A stretch of 64,000 nt of DNA from Bacteroidales bacterium (GCA_030532685.1 JAUNKN010000005.1:16941-80940), one strand, 5' to 3'; shown: positions 43,101 to 51,465, numbered from the stretch's first letter. Numbers and translations: made by a program. Notes: generated from the letters alone by a model not told the origin.

Positions 43101-43219
43101 GCCGCCTTGCCCACCGTAATCGAAACGGAAGCATCGGCCTTTTGCGCCTGCACACTCATCGTGCCTGCCGACAGCAGGGCCGAGGCTACCAACGTACTTT
43201 TGAGTAAAGTTGTAATCAT
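40148..43219 (-). CDS. Secreted exo-alpha-sialidase (GH33) with sorting-type C-terminus
   Basis: 1023 aa. Signal peptide MITTLLKSTLVASALLSAG..VQAQ; an all-beta N-terminal domain to ~190; then the six-bladed sialidase propeller: the FRIP-like GIPYRIPALAV, Asp boxes SLDNGETW, SHDGGATW and SDDFGKNW, with the SARAHGG arginine region. After ~560 come a helical FIVAR-like linker and two beta-rich carbohydrate-binding-like regions. The end (GIYNLKGQRL...LPAGIYLVDGQKRVV) is the C-terminal signal type used by the Por/type IX secretion system. It cleaves terminal sialic acid from host glycans at the cell surface. It has its own promoter and terminator; no nan catabolic genes are adjacent. Confidence 0.93.
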   Translation of the reverse strand: MITTLLKSTLVASALLSAGTMSVQAQKADASVSITVGKAAGSFTKQNQAQTWASEWTSTQTAPQLKLSCDKNNMAFYDDANIKLFTNGAAPFRATYTLTASEGWAVQGYSFDFTADAANGQVTVTPEGKAAVNATGLTEKKSVKVELATPQRTASFDVSRNGNKDFARTSNFVVKLVKKAGERQHNLMVTNGTGIPYRIPALAVAGKSGHLTAVGDYRFSRADIGYGHIDLHIARSLDNGETWTQPTDPKDEQGRDVAKGNDGSARNSAFGDAAIVGDHESDEILMLSVSGRVPLFSGRRNNPNPVARWYSHDGGATWTQHEDLTEHIYKLFDGVAPAGYIDSMFFGSGRIFQSSTVKVGTHYRVYAALSGYVKATGVMACWVLYSDDFGKNWKVLGDAATPPVPTGGDEPKVEELPNGSIVISARAHGGRNYNIYTFSNVEKAEGMWAEKAFSSKNNGGITASSNACNGEILILPVKRTSDNQKMFLALQSVPFGPSGRTRVGINYKELASVLDYNTPNNFAKGWDGTKLVTELGSAYSTMVLQKDHHVGFFYEEETFTNTSGGGYTLVYKKYSVEDITGGAYTYDATAPRPTIDAKLATALEVAEARKALALKGLGYAADNAQERAALLSLIEKVESENTVTKDEMAKAIAALYMAKQVELPLNQRYYTLTFVGKDGKEFFLNQKDDALEVKPRQANQKLPLTAMFLAKKQEDGQYMLLAQDGRYLGVKEKKPVLEAASTTPLSFNKLMAGEKVMLESKEAYGFLTLQAQENYWALDVSKSALVLLPVSTLDEAHTTALRLEQAVPPLGATVTKLADVKADKAYALYNAHFTTYVVKKAQENNVWVEGMKGDATHALSMSEYSKDYDAFAATGAWQLAKNKKGEWFLYNIGAKQYAKTGNPSVFSTDKVAIKVREIEGGFAFSTTGGNTDFFCAAPQLAGKPIANWTADDAGSKWVLIENPYVEADMDFFNTITAVEQAPLAQRAVSSGIYNLKGQRLQVKELDQLPAGIYLVDGQKRVVR

Positions 43220-43269
43220 AGTATTGCTATAATAGTATTTTATGTAAAATCTACGTTACATTTCAGGCG

Positions 43270-43301
43270 CAAATATATGCAAAATTTTCTCGTTTAGCAA
43301 A
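43270..43301 (-). promoter_or_regulatory. Full Bacteroidetes promoter of the sialidase gene
   Basis: Minus strand: -33 TTTG (43301-43298), 20-bp spacer, -7 TATATTTG (43277-43270); start near 43263, 44 bp before the ATG. Element D begins 67 bp further upstream. Confidence 0.8.
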
Positions 43302-43367
43302 TACTTCATATTATTTAAGAAGCTATTATCCCGAAGAGAGGAGATAGAGAAGCACAGACAAGACTAC

Positions 43368-43662
43368 CCTCGCGCGCGTGCATCCCATAGGCACATCGTT
43401 TTTTCCCTCCACTCCTTCCACAAAAGACGATAATATCCTGTTTATCAGGAAATAGGGAAGTGGAAGAAAGAGGAATTGCTGCCTCCAAGGGCTTCCATTT
43501 TTTAGTGCTCACACGCAAGAAGATAAGAGAGAAAGATGTGGAAGTTGTGGAAGCAAAAAAAGGTCGGCTTCCACAAGTTTACTTCCTCCTTTTCAAGCAC
43601 TTATCCCCCAAACATGGAAGAAAGGAAGTCAAAAACAAAACATTAGGGGTGCGCGCGCGAGG
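43368..43662. repeat. Long-inverted-repeat intergenic element, copy D
   Basis: Left end CCCTCGCGCGCGTG then TTTTTTCCCTCCACTCCTTCCA; right end ATGGAAGAAAGGAAGTCAAA then ATTAGGGGTGCGCGCGCGAGG. Inner arms TGTGGAAGTTGTGGAAGC and GGCTTCCACAAG are present as in the other copies. It lies between the sialidase promoter and the priA terminator. Confidence 0.78.
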
Positions 43663-43752
43663 AAAAACAAAAAAAGTCGCAGCCTCAAAAATAAAACTCG
43701 CAACGAGAAATACCGGAATGGGAAGCCCGTTGACAGGAATGGGAAGAAAATC

Positions 43753-43817
43753 GCGAGGAGAACCGCGCGAAACGACCGAGCGGCATTGCTCTCGTGGAAT
43801 CACGCGGTTCTCTTCGC
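43753..43817 (-). terminator. Probable terminator of priA
   Basis: GCGAGGAGAACCGCG (43753-43767) pairs with CGCGGTTCTCTTCGC (43803-43817), one mismatch, with a smaller CGAG/CTCG stem in the loop; the minus strand continues GATTTTC. It lies 18 bp past the priA stop. Confidence 0.65.
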
Positions 43818-43834
43818 AAGGAAAAAAGTAGTGG

Positions 43835-46321
43835 CTAATAAGGGTCTACATCAAAATAGATCGTTACTCCTTTCAGGCTTTGGCTGGCTTGTACCGAAGC
43901 GCGAGCGGCCAGCAAAGTGGCTCGCACCGAAGAAGTCGAAAATTGCGGAGAAACCTTGAGCAACAGTCGGCGAATGTGCAACATTTGTACAAATCCAACA
44001 TAGGGGCGTTCAGGGCCCAACAACTGTTCGCCAAAGTGAGGGCGCAAGAGTTCGGCAAAGCTACGGGCGGCTACCTGTACCGTGCGCTCGTCGCGGTGCT
44101 TAAAAACGATACTGATGAGTCGCAACTCAGGAGGAAAGCCAAAAGCTCTACGCTCTGCCATGACCGCACGATACATGGCTTCATAGTCGCCCCGTACGAT
44201 GTGTTCGACGATGGGCAATTTGGGCTGTCGTGTTTGTAGCACCACCCTCCCCTGCACGCCACGACGACCTGCGCGACCAGCCACTTGGGTCATCATCTGA
44301 TAGGCGCGTTCGTGAGCTCGAAAATCGCAGAGATTCAGCATTTGGTCGGCATTGAGGATACCCACCAACGAAACCCCTCCGAAGTCCAAACCCTTCGTGA
44401 CCATCTGCGTGCCCACGAGGAGGTTCGTGTGTCGGTTTTGAAAATCGCGAATAATGCGTTCATAGGCCGAACGCGAACGTGTGGTATCCAAGTCCATACG
44501 CCCTACGCGCGCCATTGGAAAACAGCTTTCCACGGCAGCTTCGATCTTCTCCGTACCTGCCCCTACGTCTTTCATATCGGCCTGATTGCACTGCGGACAG
44601 TGGGTAGGTACATCGTAGGCCGTACCGCAGTAGTGGCAAACGAGTTTGCCTTGTTTTTGGTGGAGCGAAAGCGACACGTCGCAACGCTGACAGCGAGGGG
44701 TCCACCCACAACTGTTGCACAACAAGACGGGACTATAACCGCGACGATTGAGAAAAAAAATAGCTTGCCCACCTTCGCTCAGCGTGCGCTCTGTCTCGCT
44801 TTTCAATCGAGGAGAGAAAGGCGTGGGCATGAGCCGCTTGCGATGCAGCTCTGCCAAATCTTCGACTACGATTTCGGGCAGAGGCACATCGCCAAAACGC
44901 TGCGTGAGTTCGACCAAACCATACTTGCCCGAAAGCGCGTGTGTGTAGCTCTCGAGCGAGGGAGTGGCCGTGCCCAACAAGACCTTTGCGCCCTGCTGTC
45001 GAGCCATGAGAATGGCCAGGTCGCGAGCGTGATAGCGTGGGGCAGGATCTTGCTGCTTGTAGGAGGCTTCGTGCTCCTCGTCCACGATGATGAGTCCCAA
45101 ATTCTGATAGGGGAGGAAGAGCGAGGAACGCACGCCCAAGATGAGGGGATAGGGCTGGGCAGAGAGCTGACGGTGCCAGGTCTCGATGCGTTCGGCATCG
45201 GGAAATTTGGAGTGATAGACACCCAACTTTTCGCCAAAATACTTGCCCAGGCGATCGGTGATTTGCGTGGTCAGCGCGATTTCGGGCAGGAGAAATAGGA
45301 CCTGCTTGCCCTCCGAGAGCGTGCGGGCGATGAGTTTGGCGTAGACCTCGGTTTTTCCACTGGAAGTTACCCCATGCAGGAGTACCACGTCTTTTTCTTG
45401 CCAGGCCTTCAAAATGTTATCGTGCGCTTGCTGTTGTGCCTCACTGAGAGGGCGCTCCAACCAGCCCTCGATGACTCGATGTTGCTTCAAGCGCCCCACT
45501 TCTATATTTTGCGCCCGGACTATCCCTCGCTTAACGAGCGCCAGCAGAGCAGCTTGCCCTCCTTCGCCCAACTTCTCCAAGACTTCGGCACGAGGCACAG
45601 CACGTAACAGGGCGGGATTTTGCAAAGTAAAAGCAGTCGAGGCACCAGCACAATCCAAGAATGTGGTCAATGCGGCAAGTTGTCGAGGAGCGCGCTTCAA
45701 CTGCTCGAAAGCCAGATTGAGTTGTTGCTCATCGCGATACTTCTCGTCCAAATCCAGCTGCACCTCGGTTTTCGTTTTGAAAGCCTGACTCACGCGCTCT
45801 TCCACTTCTATCTGACCACCTTCGACCAGTCTTTTCATCGCCGATACGACACCCTGTTCGAGCACTTGCTTGCGCACTTCTTCAAGTTTGCAGGGACCTT
45901 GCGCCAGCACTTGCAACACGGCACGTTCCGTTCGATTCCACGTTTCGTCGGCCAGCTCCACTCCTTCAGCCAGGGCAAAGAGGGTTTCACTCTCGAGTTT
46001 CAAGCCCGATGGCAAAGCAGCTTTCATCACTTCCCCAGGATAGCACATGTAGTACTGCGCAATCCATCGCCAAAGCTCCAGCTGCTGAGGCAGCAACAAG
46101 GGCTTTGCATCGACCACTTCTTCAACCTCTTTGAGCTGCTCGACCGTAGTTTGTGGGGCATGGTCGTACAAGCGCACCACAATCCCCGTGTAGCGTTTTT
46201 TCTTGCCCAAGGGCACCACCACACGACAGCCCACACGCACCATTTCCTGCAAATGAAGGGGCACACGATAGGTGTAGGCACCGGGAATGGCGAGGGGCAA
46301 AAGGATGTCGGCAAAGTTCAT
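43835..46321 (-). CDS. priA: Primosomal replication-restart helicase PriA
   Basis: 828 aa. The N-terminal DNA-binding domain (FADILLPLAIPGAYTYRVP) is followed by the helicase core with Walker A LHGVTSSGKTEVYAK and the DEEH box IVDEEHEASYKQQDPAPRYH; the two zinc sites lie in LLCNSCGWTPRCQRC and CHYCGTAYDVPTHCPQC; motif VI is QVAGRAGRRG. PriA reloads the replisome at collapsed forks. Single gene with a -7 element (46346-46353). Slightly longer than E. coli PriA. Confidence 0.96.
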   Translation of the reverse strand: MNFADILLPLAIPGAYTYRVPLHLQEMVRVGCRVVVPLGKKKRYTGIVVRLYDHAPQTTVEQLKEVEEVVDAKPLLLPQQLELWRWIAQYYMCYPGEVMKAALPSGLKLESETLFALAEGVELADETWNRTERAVLQVLAQGPCKLEEVRKQVLEQGVVSAMKRLVEGGQIEVEERVSQAFKTKTEVQLDLDEKYRDEQQLNLAFEQLKRAPRQLAALTTFLDCAGASTAFTLQNPALLRAVPRAEVLEKLGEGGQAALLALVKRGIVRAQNIEVGRLKQHRVIEGWLERPLSEAQQQAHDNILKAWQEKDVVLLHGVTSSGKTEVYAKLIARTLSEGKQVLFLLPEIALTTQITDRLGKYFGEKLGVYHSKFPDAERIETWHRQLSAQPYPLILGVRSSLFLPYQNLGLIIVDEEHEASYKQQDPAPRYHARDLAILMARQQGAKVLLGTATPSLESYTHALSGKYGLVELTQRFGDVPLPEIVVEDLAELHRKRLMPTPFSPRLKSETERTLSEGGQAIFFLNRRGYSPVLLCNSCGWTPRCQRCDVSLSLHQKQGKLVCHYCGTAYDVPTHCPQCNQADMKDVGAGTEKIEAAVESCFPMARVGRMDLDTTRSRSAYERIIRDFQNRHTNLLVGTQMVTKGLDFGGVSLVGILNADQMLNLCDFRAHERAYQMMTQVAGRAGRRGVQGRVVLQTRQPKLPIVEHIVRGDYEAMYRAVMAERRAFGFPPELRLISIVFKHRDERTVQVAARSFAELLRPHFGEQLLGPERPYVGFVQMLHIRRLLLKVSPQFSTSSVRATLLAARASVQASQSLKGVTIYFDVDPY

Positions 46322-46345
46322 AGGAAAAAGCTATACGTATGAACG

Positions 46346-46376
46346 CAAAATTACACTTTTCCACTGGCATGAGCAA
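46346..46376 (-). promoter_or_regulatory. Promoter of priA
   Basis: Minus strand: TTG at 46376-46374, 20-bp spacer, -7 TAATTTTG (46353-46346); start near 46339, 18 bp before the ATG. Confidence 0.6.
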
Positions 46377-46494
46377 CAGCCTCGGGCAGGAGAACCACAC
46401 AACCTTCTTCTACCTTCGCATTCCTCTCCCCTTCTCTCCTCTCGACTTCCGTCCTCATGCTCCTTGCCACCGCTCCACCAAAACCGCTTTCTCG

Positions 46495-46640
46495 CGCACG
46501 CGCGCGAGGTAGATTTCACCCATTTTCCCCTCCACAACCTCTCCATTCCACCCTCCACAACCGCGCATGGGAGGCGTATCCTCCTACGTGGGAAGAAAAA
46601 AATCCCGCGAGGCTCGCAGGATTTTCTACGTGGGAAGGAG
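46495..46640. repeat. Degenerate long element (one end) plus CTACGTGGGAAG repeats
   Basis: CTCGCGCACGCGCGCGAGG followed by TTTTCCCCTCCACAACC resembles only the left end of elements A-E. About 30 bp later CTACGTGGGAAG occurs twice in the same orientation (46583-46594 and 46626-46637) around CCCGCGAGGCTCGCAGG. The rest of 46322-46816 shows no gene. Confidence 0.6.
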
Positions 46641-46816
46641 GAAAAGGAAAGTGGGCAGCCAAACGCCCTCCCTCTTTCTTCCCAAGCACTAAGCAATCCC
46701 CCTGCCAAAGCACCTTGCAAGAACAAGATGCTTTCGGAAGGAGGGATTAAACACTTTGGCTATTGCAGAGAGCAAAATGGCTATTACTACAACCAGATGA
46801 CAACAGTGCTACAAAA

Positions 46817-47206
46817 TTACGCAGCATTGTCCTTGATCATGCTAATGAAGCCCTTTCCAGAAAGCGTAAACTGCAAATAGGCTACCACAGAACTCCCCAG
46901 CCACCCAACGAATGGTATGAATGATAAAGCAATATCCACAACAATGGCCACCACGACATTCACAATGCCCCCCGTTATAAAATTACCTACTCCCAAATTC
47001 GTTCGAGACAACTTGCATAGGCTGCTATACATGTGCCACAGAATGCAAGCATAGATAATCAAGTCCAACCCAAACAAAGGGAAGAAGATGATGAAAGCTG
47101 CTCATCGGGCATGACTTTTCACAACGGCAGCCGCATCTTTATCGAAACATTGGTCGATAATATGGTTAGCACATTGCTTGGTAACAAAAGAGGGAACTGT
47201 TGCCAT
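46817..47206 (-). pseudogene. DUF697-like small membrane protein interrupted by an in-frame TGA
   Basis: The frame opens at the ATG at 47206 (MATVPSFVTKQCANHIIDQ), hits TGA at 47104-47102 after 34 codons, then continues in the same frame to a stop at 46817. The downstream part has hydrophobic stretches (FIIFFPLFGLDLIIYACILW; GGIVNVVVAIVVDIALSFIPFVGWLG) and ends GFISMIKDNAA. The two halves make one sensible membrane protein of 129 residues. Either the gene is dead, or the second half starts at TTG 47077 (86 aa) as a separate product, or the base is a sequencing error. It is the last gene of the dynamin-like locus, 20 bp after the related gene upstream. Confidence 0.6.
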
Positions 47207-47225
47207 AGATTAAAAGAGAGAAAGT

Positions 47226-47774
47226 TTATTTCTTGTAGCTTTTCTTCGCCGCATCCACAAATTCCTTGATGACAGCTTTGTTCTTCAAAACATGAGTAAT
47301 GGCTCCTTGGATATCTTCGGCCTTAAAAGAAGTACCTTTATTTTGTGCCAAATAAAGCAAGGCTTGCAAATAGACGTAGCCCGAAGCCATAGTCAGCGCA
47401 TAGAGCGTAGCAGACATCACAATGCCGCCCCCAATGCTACCTATCACCGGAATGAACTTCAAGGCACTGGCCACTCCCATGCCCACGGCATAGCCTGCCA
47501 AGTTGGTGGCCACCCCACTACCAACAGACTTAATAACATTCTCGGCAAAAGGAAGCCCCAGTTTGCTGTTAATGCGGAGATACATGCCCCACATAGTCGC
47601 AGCACCAGCAGCCACATCGGCTCCAGGAACAGGTATCCAAGCGGAGGCAACAGCCATAACGCTATGCTGTTTGATTACGCCCACGATATCTTCGGGCAGC
47701 ATCTGATCGGCTGTCTTATTCATCAGTTGCACCAGTGCTACGGCACTTTTCAGTAGTTTTTGATTTACATCCAT
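47226..47774 (-). CDS. DUF697/EcsC-like membrane-associated protein of the dynamin locus
   Basis: 182 aa. Amphipathic start MDVNQKLLKSAVALVQLMNK, then Ala/Gly-rich hydrophobic segments (ASAWIPVPGADVAAGAATMWG; GYAVGMGVASALKFIPVIGSIGGGIVM) separated by a short helix, and a basic tail KKSYKK. The 'IPVPGADV...' and 'IPVIGS' turns recall DUF697 (YcjF-type) proteins, which are repeatedly found fused or next to dynamin/Era-like GTPases. Its first ten residues and its upstream DNA resemble those of the interrupted gene at 48484, so the two starts look duplicated. A role as membrane partner of the GTPases is inferred. Confidence 0.72.
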   Translation of the reverse strand: MDVNQKLLKSAVALVQLMNKTADQMLPEDIVGVIKQHSVMAVASAWIPVPGADVAAGAATMWGMYLRINSKLGLPFAENVIKSVGSGVATNLAGYAVGMGVASALKFIPVIGSIGGGIVMSATLYALTMASGYVYLQALLYLAQNKGTSFKAEDIQGAITHVLKNKAVIKEFVDAAKKSYKK

Positions 47775-47853
47775 TGCTATTGTTTTTAATGACCTGTATT
47801 TATGTTATCCTAAGAGCTACGAAGTGCTTCTAGTTCGTCATTTCAATAGTCTA

Positions 47854-48484
47854 TCACTTCAATGCTCTTTGGAACTTTTCTTTCAAAAGAGGCTCATAAT
47901 CACTTCCTAATCTTTGCAAGACACAAAATGGAGCATTATTTCCTTTGACAGAGAGTTGCCATTTGGCCAGGTTCACATCGTAGAAGGTTTTCAGTTTACG
48001 GATAAGTCTGTCGAAATCCACTTCCTTACCTCCTTCTTGGAAGGTAGTGGCTTTCAAGCAACTTTCAAGAATCGCGAACAATTGGCGTTTTGCAACAAAC
48101 CACTTCAACCCGAAATCTTGGTTCCATTCTGAGTTTGACTTTGACATTTCCGAACGATACTCTTTCCTCGCCACTTCCAGTCCATAAGTTTCATTCATCA
48201 ACTCTGTCAATCTTTCGAGATTTATGATTTCGTCGATTTCTGGTTCGTCAAAAAGAGAGCGTTTTTTTTTTGCCAGCCTTCGTCAAACACTGATGTACGA
48301 TGTCTTCAACCGTTATCTCCTTGGCATTTTTCCCCATGAATAAGTTCTCAGTGGTAGAATCTTGTTCTTGTGGTAGAACCTGCTGTGACACTCTAAAAAA
48401 GCCTTCCCAGGGCTTGTCAACAGTTTTACTTCTCACAGGCACCAACTCCAAGGCGCTTTTCCGCATTTTTTTATTTACATCCAT
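47854..48484 (-). pseudogene. Small accessory gene split by a frameshift at an A10 run
   Basis: Frame one starts at the ATG at 48484 (MDVNKKMRKSALELV, like the neighbouring gene) and ends at a stop near 48248, just after ten A's (minus strand; plus-strand T's 48262-48271). Removing one A continues it in the next frame as RSLFDEPEIDEIINLERL and on to the stop at 47854, giving a ~210-residue protein with no break. In the sequence as given, the second part could only start at TTG 48210 or an internal ATG. Slippage on the A10 run, phase variation, a recent mutation or a base-call error would each explain it. The region is AT-rich compared with the GTPase genes. Function unknown; no clear membrane segment. 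Confidence 0.6.
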
Positions 48485-48559
48485 TGTTATGAATTTTAGA
48501 TGGCTTACACTTGTGTTATGGAGAAACTTTCCCCGAACATTCAACAACTTAAGGTAGAA

Positions 48560-49228
48560 CTATACCGCCAAAGCGGCATAGTTCTCCATTTGTCGTTGCG
48601 TAGTAGCCACGATAGCCGCCTGCAACTTCTCTTGGCAGAGCTTCAGGGCTTGTTGCAAGGCTGGCACGCTCTGTGCTTCCTCGACGATGTGGTGCAAGTC
48701 GGAAAGGCGCAGGTCGATGATCTCATGCTGATAGGTGGCCGTGAGCAGGGCTTCCTTGCGTTCGGCAGGGAGTTCGAGGCTCTCGATGTGCAGTTGCAAA
48801 CTCTTTTGGTGGGCTGTGATGAACTCTTCCCACTCCTGCGCAGTCTTTTGCACCGCAGCGTTGATTTCGCCCATCGTCTTGATCTTCAAGCTGGACAATG
48901 AGGGGCCTGCCGTTGGTGTGGCTCCGCGCTGTGTCTTACTTTGCTTAGAGAGATAGTAGCCTCCCGCTGCTGAAGCTAAAGCCAAGACACCATAGAGCAA
49001 CTTGCGCTCATCAGAAAAGAGGGTAGCACCTGCTGACAGGGCTGCGCCAGCATAGAGCGCATAGGTAGCCACGGGAATAGTCGTAGCACCACCCTCCCTT
49101 GGGCTTGTGGTGGTGGAAGAAGAGGCTGTTGCTGCCTCCATTGCAGCGAAATAGCGCTGCGCCTTTTCCTGCAATCGTTCTTGCTTTTCGGCTATGGAAC
49201 GATTGATTTGTTCGATTTTCGTTTGCAT
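48560..49228 (-). CDS. Accessory protein with coiled coils and two membrane segments, dynamin locus
   Basis: 222 aa, no family recognised. Residues ~1-35 are a charged coiled coil (IEQINRSIAEKQERLQEKAQ); a Ser/Thr-rich linker; two adjacent hydrophobic stretches (ATYALYAGAALSAGATLF and LLYGVLALASAAGGYYL, ~55-95) form a likely membrane hairpin; the rest is helical. It starts 5 bp after the stop of the 739-aa GTPase and is surely translated from the same mRNA. The architecture (coiled coil, hairpin, coiled coil) suits a membrane anchor or partner for the dynamin-like proteins. Confidence 0.78.
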   Translation of the reverse strand: MQTKIEQINRSIAEKQERLQEKAQRYFAAMEAATASSSTTTSPREGGATTIPVATYALYAGAALSAGATLFSDERKLLYGVLALASAAGGYYLSKQSKTQRGATPTAGPSLSSLKIKTMGEINAAVQKTAQEWEEFITAHQKSLQLHIESLELPAERKEALLTATYQHEIIDLRLSDLHHIVEEAQSVPALQQALKLCQEKLQAAIVATTQRQMENYAALAV

Positions 49229-49233
49229 AGGGA

Positions 49234-51453
49234 TTAGCGATAAAGTTGGGCGAGGGCATTGATGCCTTCGAGGATGCTGTCTATTTTTTGCAGTGTTTTC
49301 GTTTGTTCGAGCAGGTCTTTTTCGAGTTCTTCGAGATAGACCTTGCCCTCTGCTTTGAGTTTGTCGGCAAAGTTGCTCTTCATGCTTGCGATAACCTTTG
49401 ACACCTCACTCAGGTTCTTATTAACCTCGGTCGAGACATCGCTGCGGATGCTGCTGGCCAAGACCTCGCAGCGACCACGCATGTCGCTTTCCTGCTCACG
49501 CATTTTGCTCTCAATGTAACTTACAGCTCCACTCATCTTGAGGTCTCTGGTATCAGAGATATCCAAGTAAGTATTGTCGCTTATGGAGCGCGCTTGGGCT
49601 TGATATCTCTCAATGGTGCTACCAATGGAGAGTTCTTTGTTCGTACGCAAGTCGTTGAGAACACTGTCGATGAGCTGGCGATAGTAGCGATCGTTGAAGG
49701 TGAGGCTCATCACCTGAGCCTCAAATTCGCCTATCTTTTGGCTCAGTTTGTCGGCCATCTCACGGCGAGCCGTCTCGAAGTGATGTTTCCAAGCTTGGTT
49801 CCAACCCTGAGCATAGTCTTGGATAGCTTGGCATAGTTGTTGCCCCAAAGCATAACCATTCACTTGGGTCACGTTGGCCACCTCCTGGTTGTGTCCCCAC
49901 CACCGGCCCTTGCAGGTAAACTCCCTCTCCACCTGTTCTTTGGGCAGGGAATAAGGCACATTAAAGCGTACATTATTGCCTATGCTTCTGACTTCGGCTT
50001 GCAGACCTCGCTCAAACTCAGAGAAGATGTTGCTAAACTCCCCTTGCAAGGCCTCAAAGAGTTGTGCCTGCTGTTGCTTCTGCTTTTCGATTTCTTCGAG
50101 CGAGGAGGCTTGAAGCTCCTCGCGGCGCAGCTGGAAGCTCTGCTGCATCTGCCCGATGGTTTCGGCAATGTCGGCTTTGTGCTGCAAGAAGAAGGCTTGC
50201 ACCTTTTCGGAGATGATGCTTTCCTTGTTTTGCAAGAAAAGCCCTTCGAGATAACTGCTGCGGATGTCGCCAATGTTGGCAAGCGCATCGAAAGTTTGGC
50301 GCAGTTCGGCATCGTTCTCGAAATACTCGGGGAAGTAGTGACGCATGCGCTTCACCACCTGCTGCTCGACATTGTCCCACTGCGCTTCGCCCTTTTGGGC
50401 GATAGAGAAACCGATGCCCGCGGTCGTGTCGAGTTTGATGCGGCCACGGAGCTTCTCGTCGATGGTGTCCGAAAGTTCGCGCAGACGTTTCTTGAACTTC
50501 TTTTTCTGCGTGTCGGCCAATTCGACGAGGTCGCCTCCCCCTTGGTTTTTCATCTCGAGGTCGGCACCGAGGTCTTGCAGCACCGAGTCGAACTTGCTGG
50601 CGAGCAAGACCACCGTACCGATGCCCGAACCACCGATGCGAGAATTGAGGAAGCTCACATCGCCAGCACTCAGAAAGTCGGTCGAAGCACTGAGCAGGAA
50701 CACACCATGGCAGGCATGGAGGAAGGTGCGTGTGCGATTTTCGCGCGACACTACGGGGTCGTTCACCCCTGGAGTGTCCACCACACGCACGCCACGCAGA
50801 CGTTCGTCGTTCATCTTGATGTAGAGGCTCTTCACCACCGAGGTATATTCGCCCTTGGCACCAACATACTGTTCGAGCACGTTTTGCAGATCCTTCAGGT
50901 CGAAAAACTCTTTTACATCATTGCGTGCACCCACCTTTTGGCGTGCTGCACTGCTACACAGGCTCACCATCTCGTGGGCAGAACGTTGCTTCTCGGAAGT
51001 GCGGCTCTCGATTTCCTTTTGCAACACGATAGTGGGGGCATCAGGCTGTTGTTCGCGCACTTCTTGAGCGATGCGTTGATACTCTTGGTCTTGCTCTACA
51101 AAGATGTCCCAGTCCTTCTCGTTGAAATACTCCACCTCGAAAGTGTTCTTCTCGGCAAACTCCAACACGGTGAGCCCTGCCGTCATGGGGGTAGAGGCCT
51201 TGGGGAGGATATTTTCGCCATTGAAGAAGAGGGAGTTGAGGAAGGAAGACTTACCTGCCTTTACCTGCCCCACGATACCGATTTGCAGCACTTCGTTGTC
51301 CGAGAGCAGGCTTTCGCCTCCCTCCTTAAACTCGTTGAAGGTGCTTTCCAATTCTATAATTTTGCCTTTCAAACCATCATAGTCTATACTTTTCAGACGG
51401 CTCAACTGCTGCTCTGAATTTTGCAGCAGGGTCAAAAGTTGTACTTTGTCCAT
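49234..51453 (-). CDS. Dynamin-like GTPase 1 (739 aa)
   Basis: GTPase motifs: P-loop GQVKAGKS (residues 62-69), switch-I threonine in TPMTAGLT (~88-92), G3 VVDTPGVND (~222), G4-like LASKFDS. The G domain is followed by long helices (IAETIGQMQQSFQLRREELQ; SSLEEIEKQKQQQAQL) up to the C-terminus, as in bacterial dynamin-like proteins and LeoA-type proteins, with no obvious transmembrane paddle. Such proteins assemble on membranes and remodel them on GTP hydrolysis. It lies 12 bp downstream of the ankyrin-bearing GTPase and 5 bp upstream of the coiled-coil membrane protein: one operon of at least six genes. Confidence 0.9.
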   Translation of the reverse strand: MDKVQLLTLLQNSEQQLSRLKSIDYDGLKGKIIELESTFNEFKEGGESLLSDNEVLQIGIVGQVKAGKSSFLNSLFFNGENILPKASTPMTAGLTVLEFAEKNTFEVEYFNEKDWDIFVEQDQEYQRIAQEVREQQPDAPTIVLQKEIESRTSEKQRSAHEMVSLCSSAARQKVGARNDVKEFFDLKDLQNVLEQYVGAKGEYTSVVKSLYIKMNDERLRGVRVVDTPGVNDPVVSRENRTRTFLHACHGVFLLSASTDFLSAGDVSFLNSRIGGSGIGTVVLLASKFDSVLQDLGADLEMKNQGGGDLVELADTQKKKFKKRLRELSDTIDEKLRGRIKLDTTAGIGFSIAQKGEAQWDNVEQQVVKRMRHYFPEYFENDAELRQTFDALANIGDIRSSYLEGLFLQNKESIISEKVQAFFLQHKADIAETIGQMQQSFQLRREELQASSLEEIEKQKQQQAQLFEALQGEFSNIFSEFERGLQAEVRSIGNNVRFNVPYSLPKEQVEREFTCKGRWWGHNQEVANVTQVNGYALGQQLCQAIQDYAQGWNQAWKHHFETARREMADKLSQKIGEFEAQVMSLTFNDRYYRQLIDSVLNDLRTNKELSIGSTIERYQAQARSISDNTYLDISDTRDLKMSGAVSYIESKMREQESDMRGRCEVLASSIRSDVSTEVNKNLSEVSKVIASMKSNFADKLKAEGKVYLEELEKDLLEQTKTLQKIDSILEGINALAQLYR

Positions 51454-51465
51454 AAGGGAAGCGTT

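Noticed and set aside
40007-43207. Very long plus-strand open frame (>1000 codons) across the sialidase gene
   Set aside because: It is exactly antisense to the sialidase, whose minus-strand protein has signal peptide, FRIP and Asp-box motifs; the antisense protein has no recognisable domains. High GC at third positions creates such frames.
49837-51417. 526-codon plus-strand frame opposite GTPase 1
   Set aside because: Antisense shadow of a gene with clear P-loop and G3 motifs; no promoter or domain on the plus strand.
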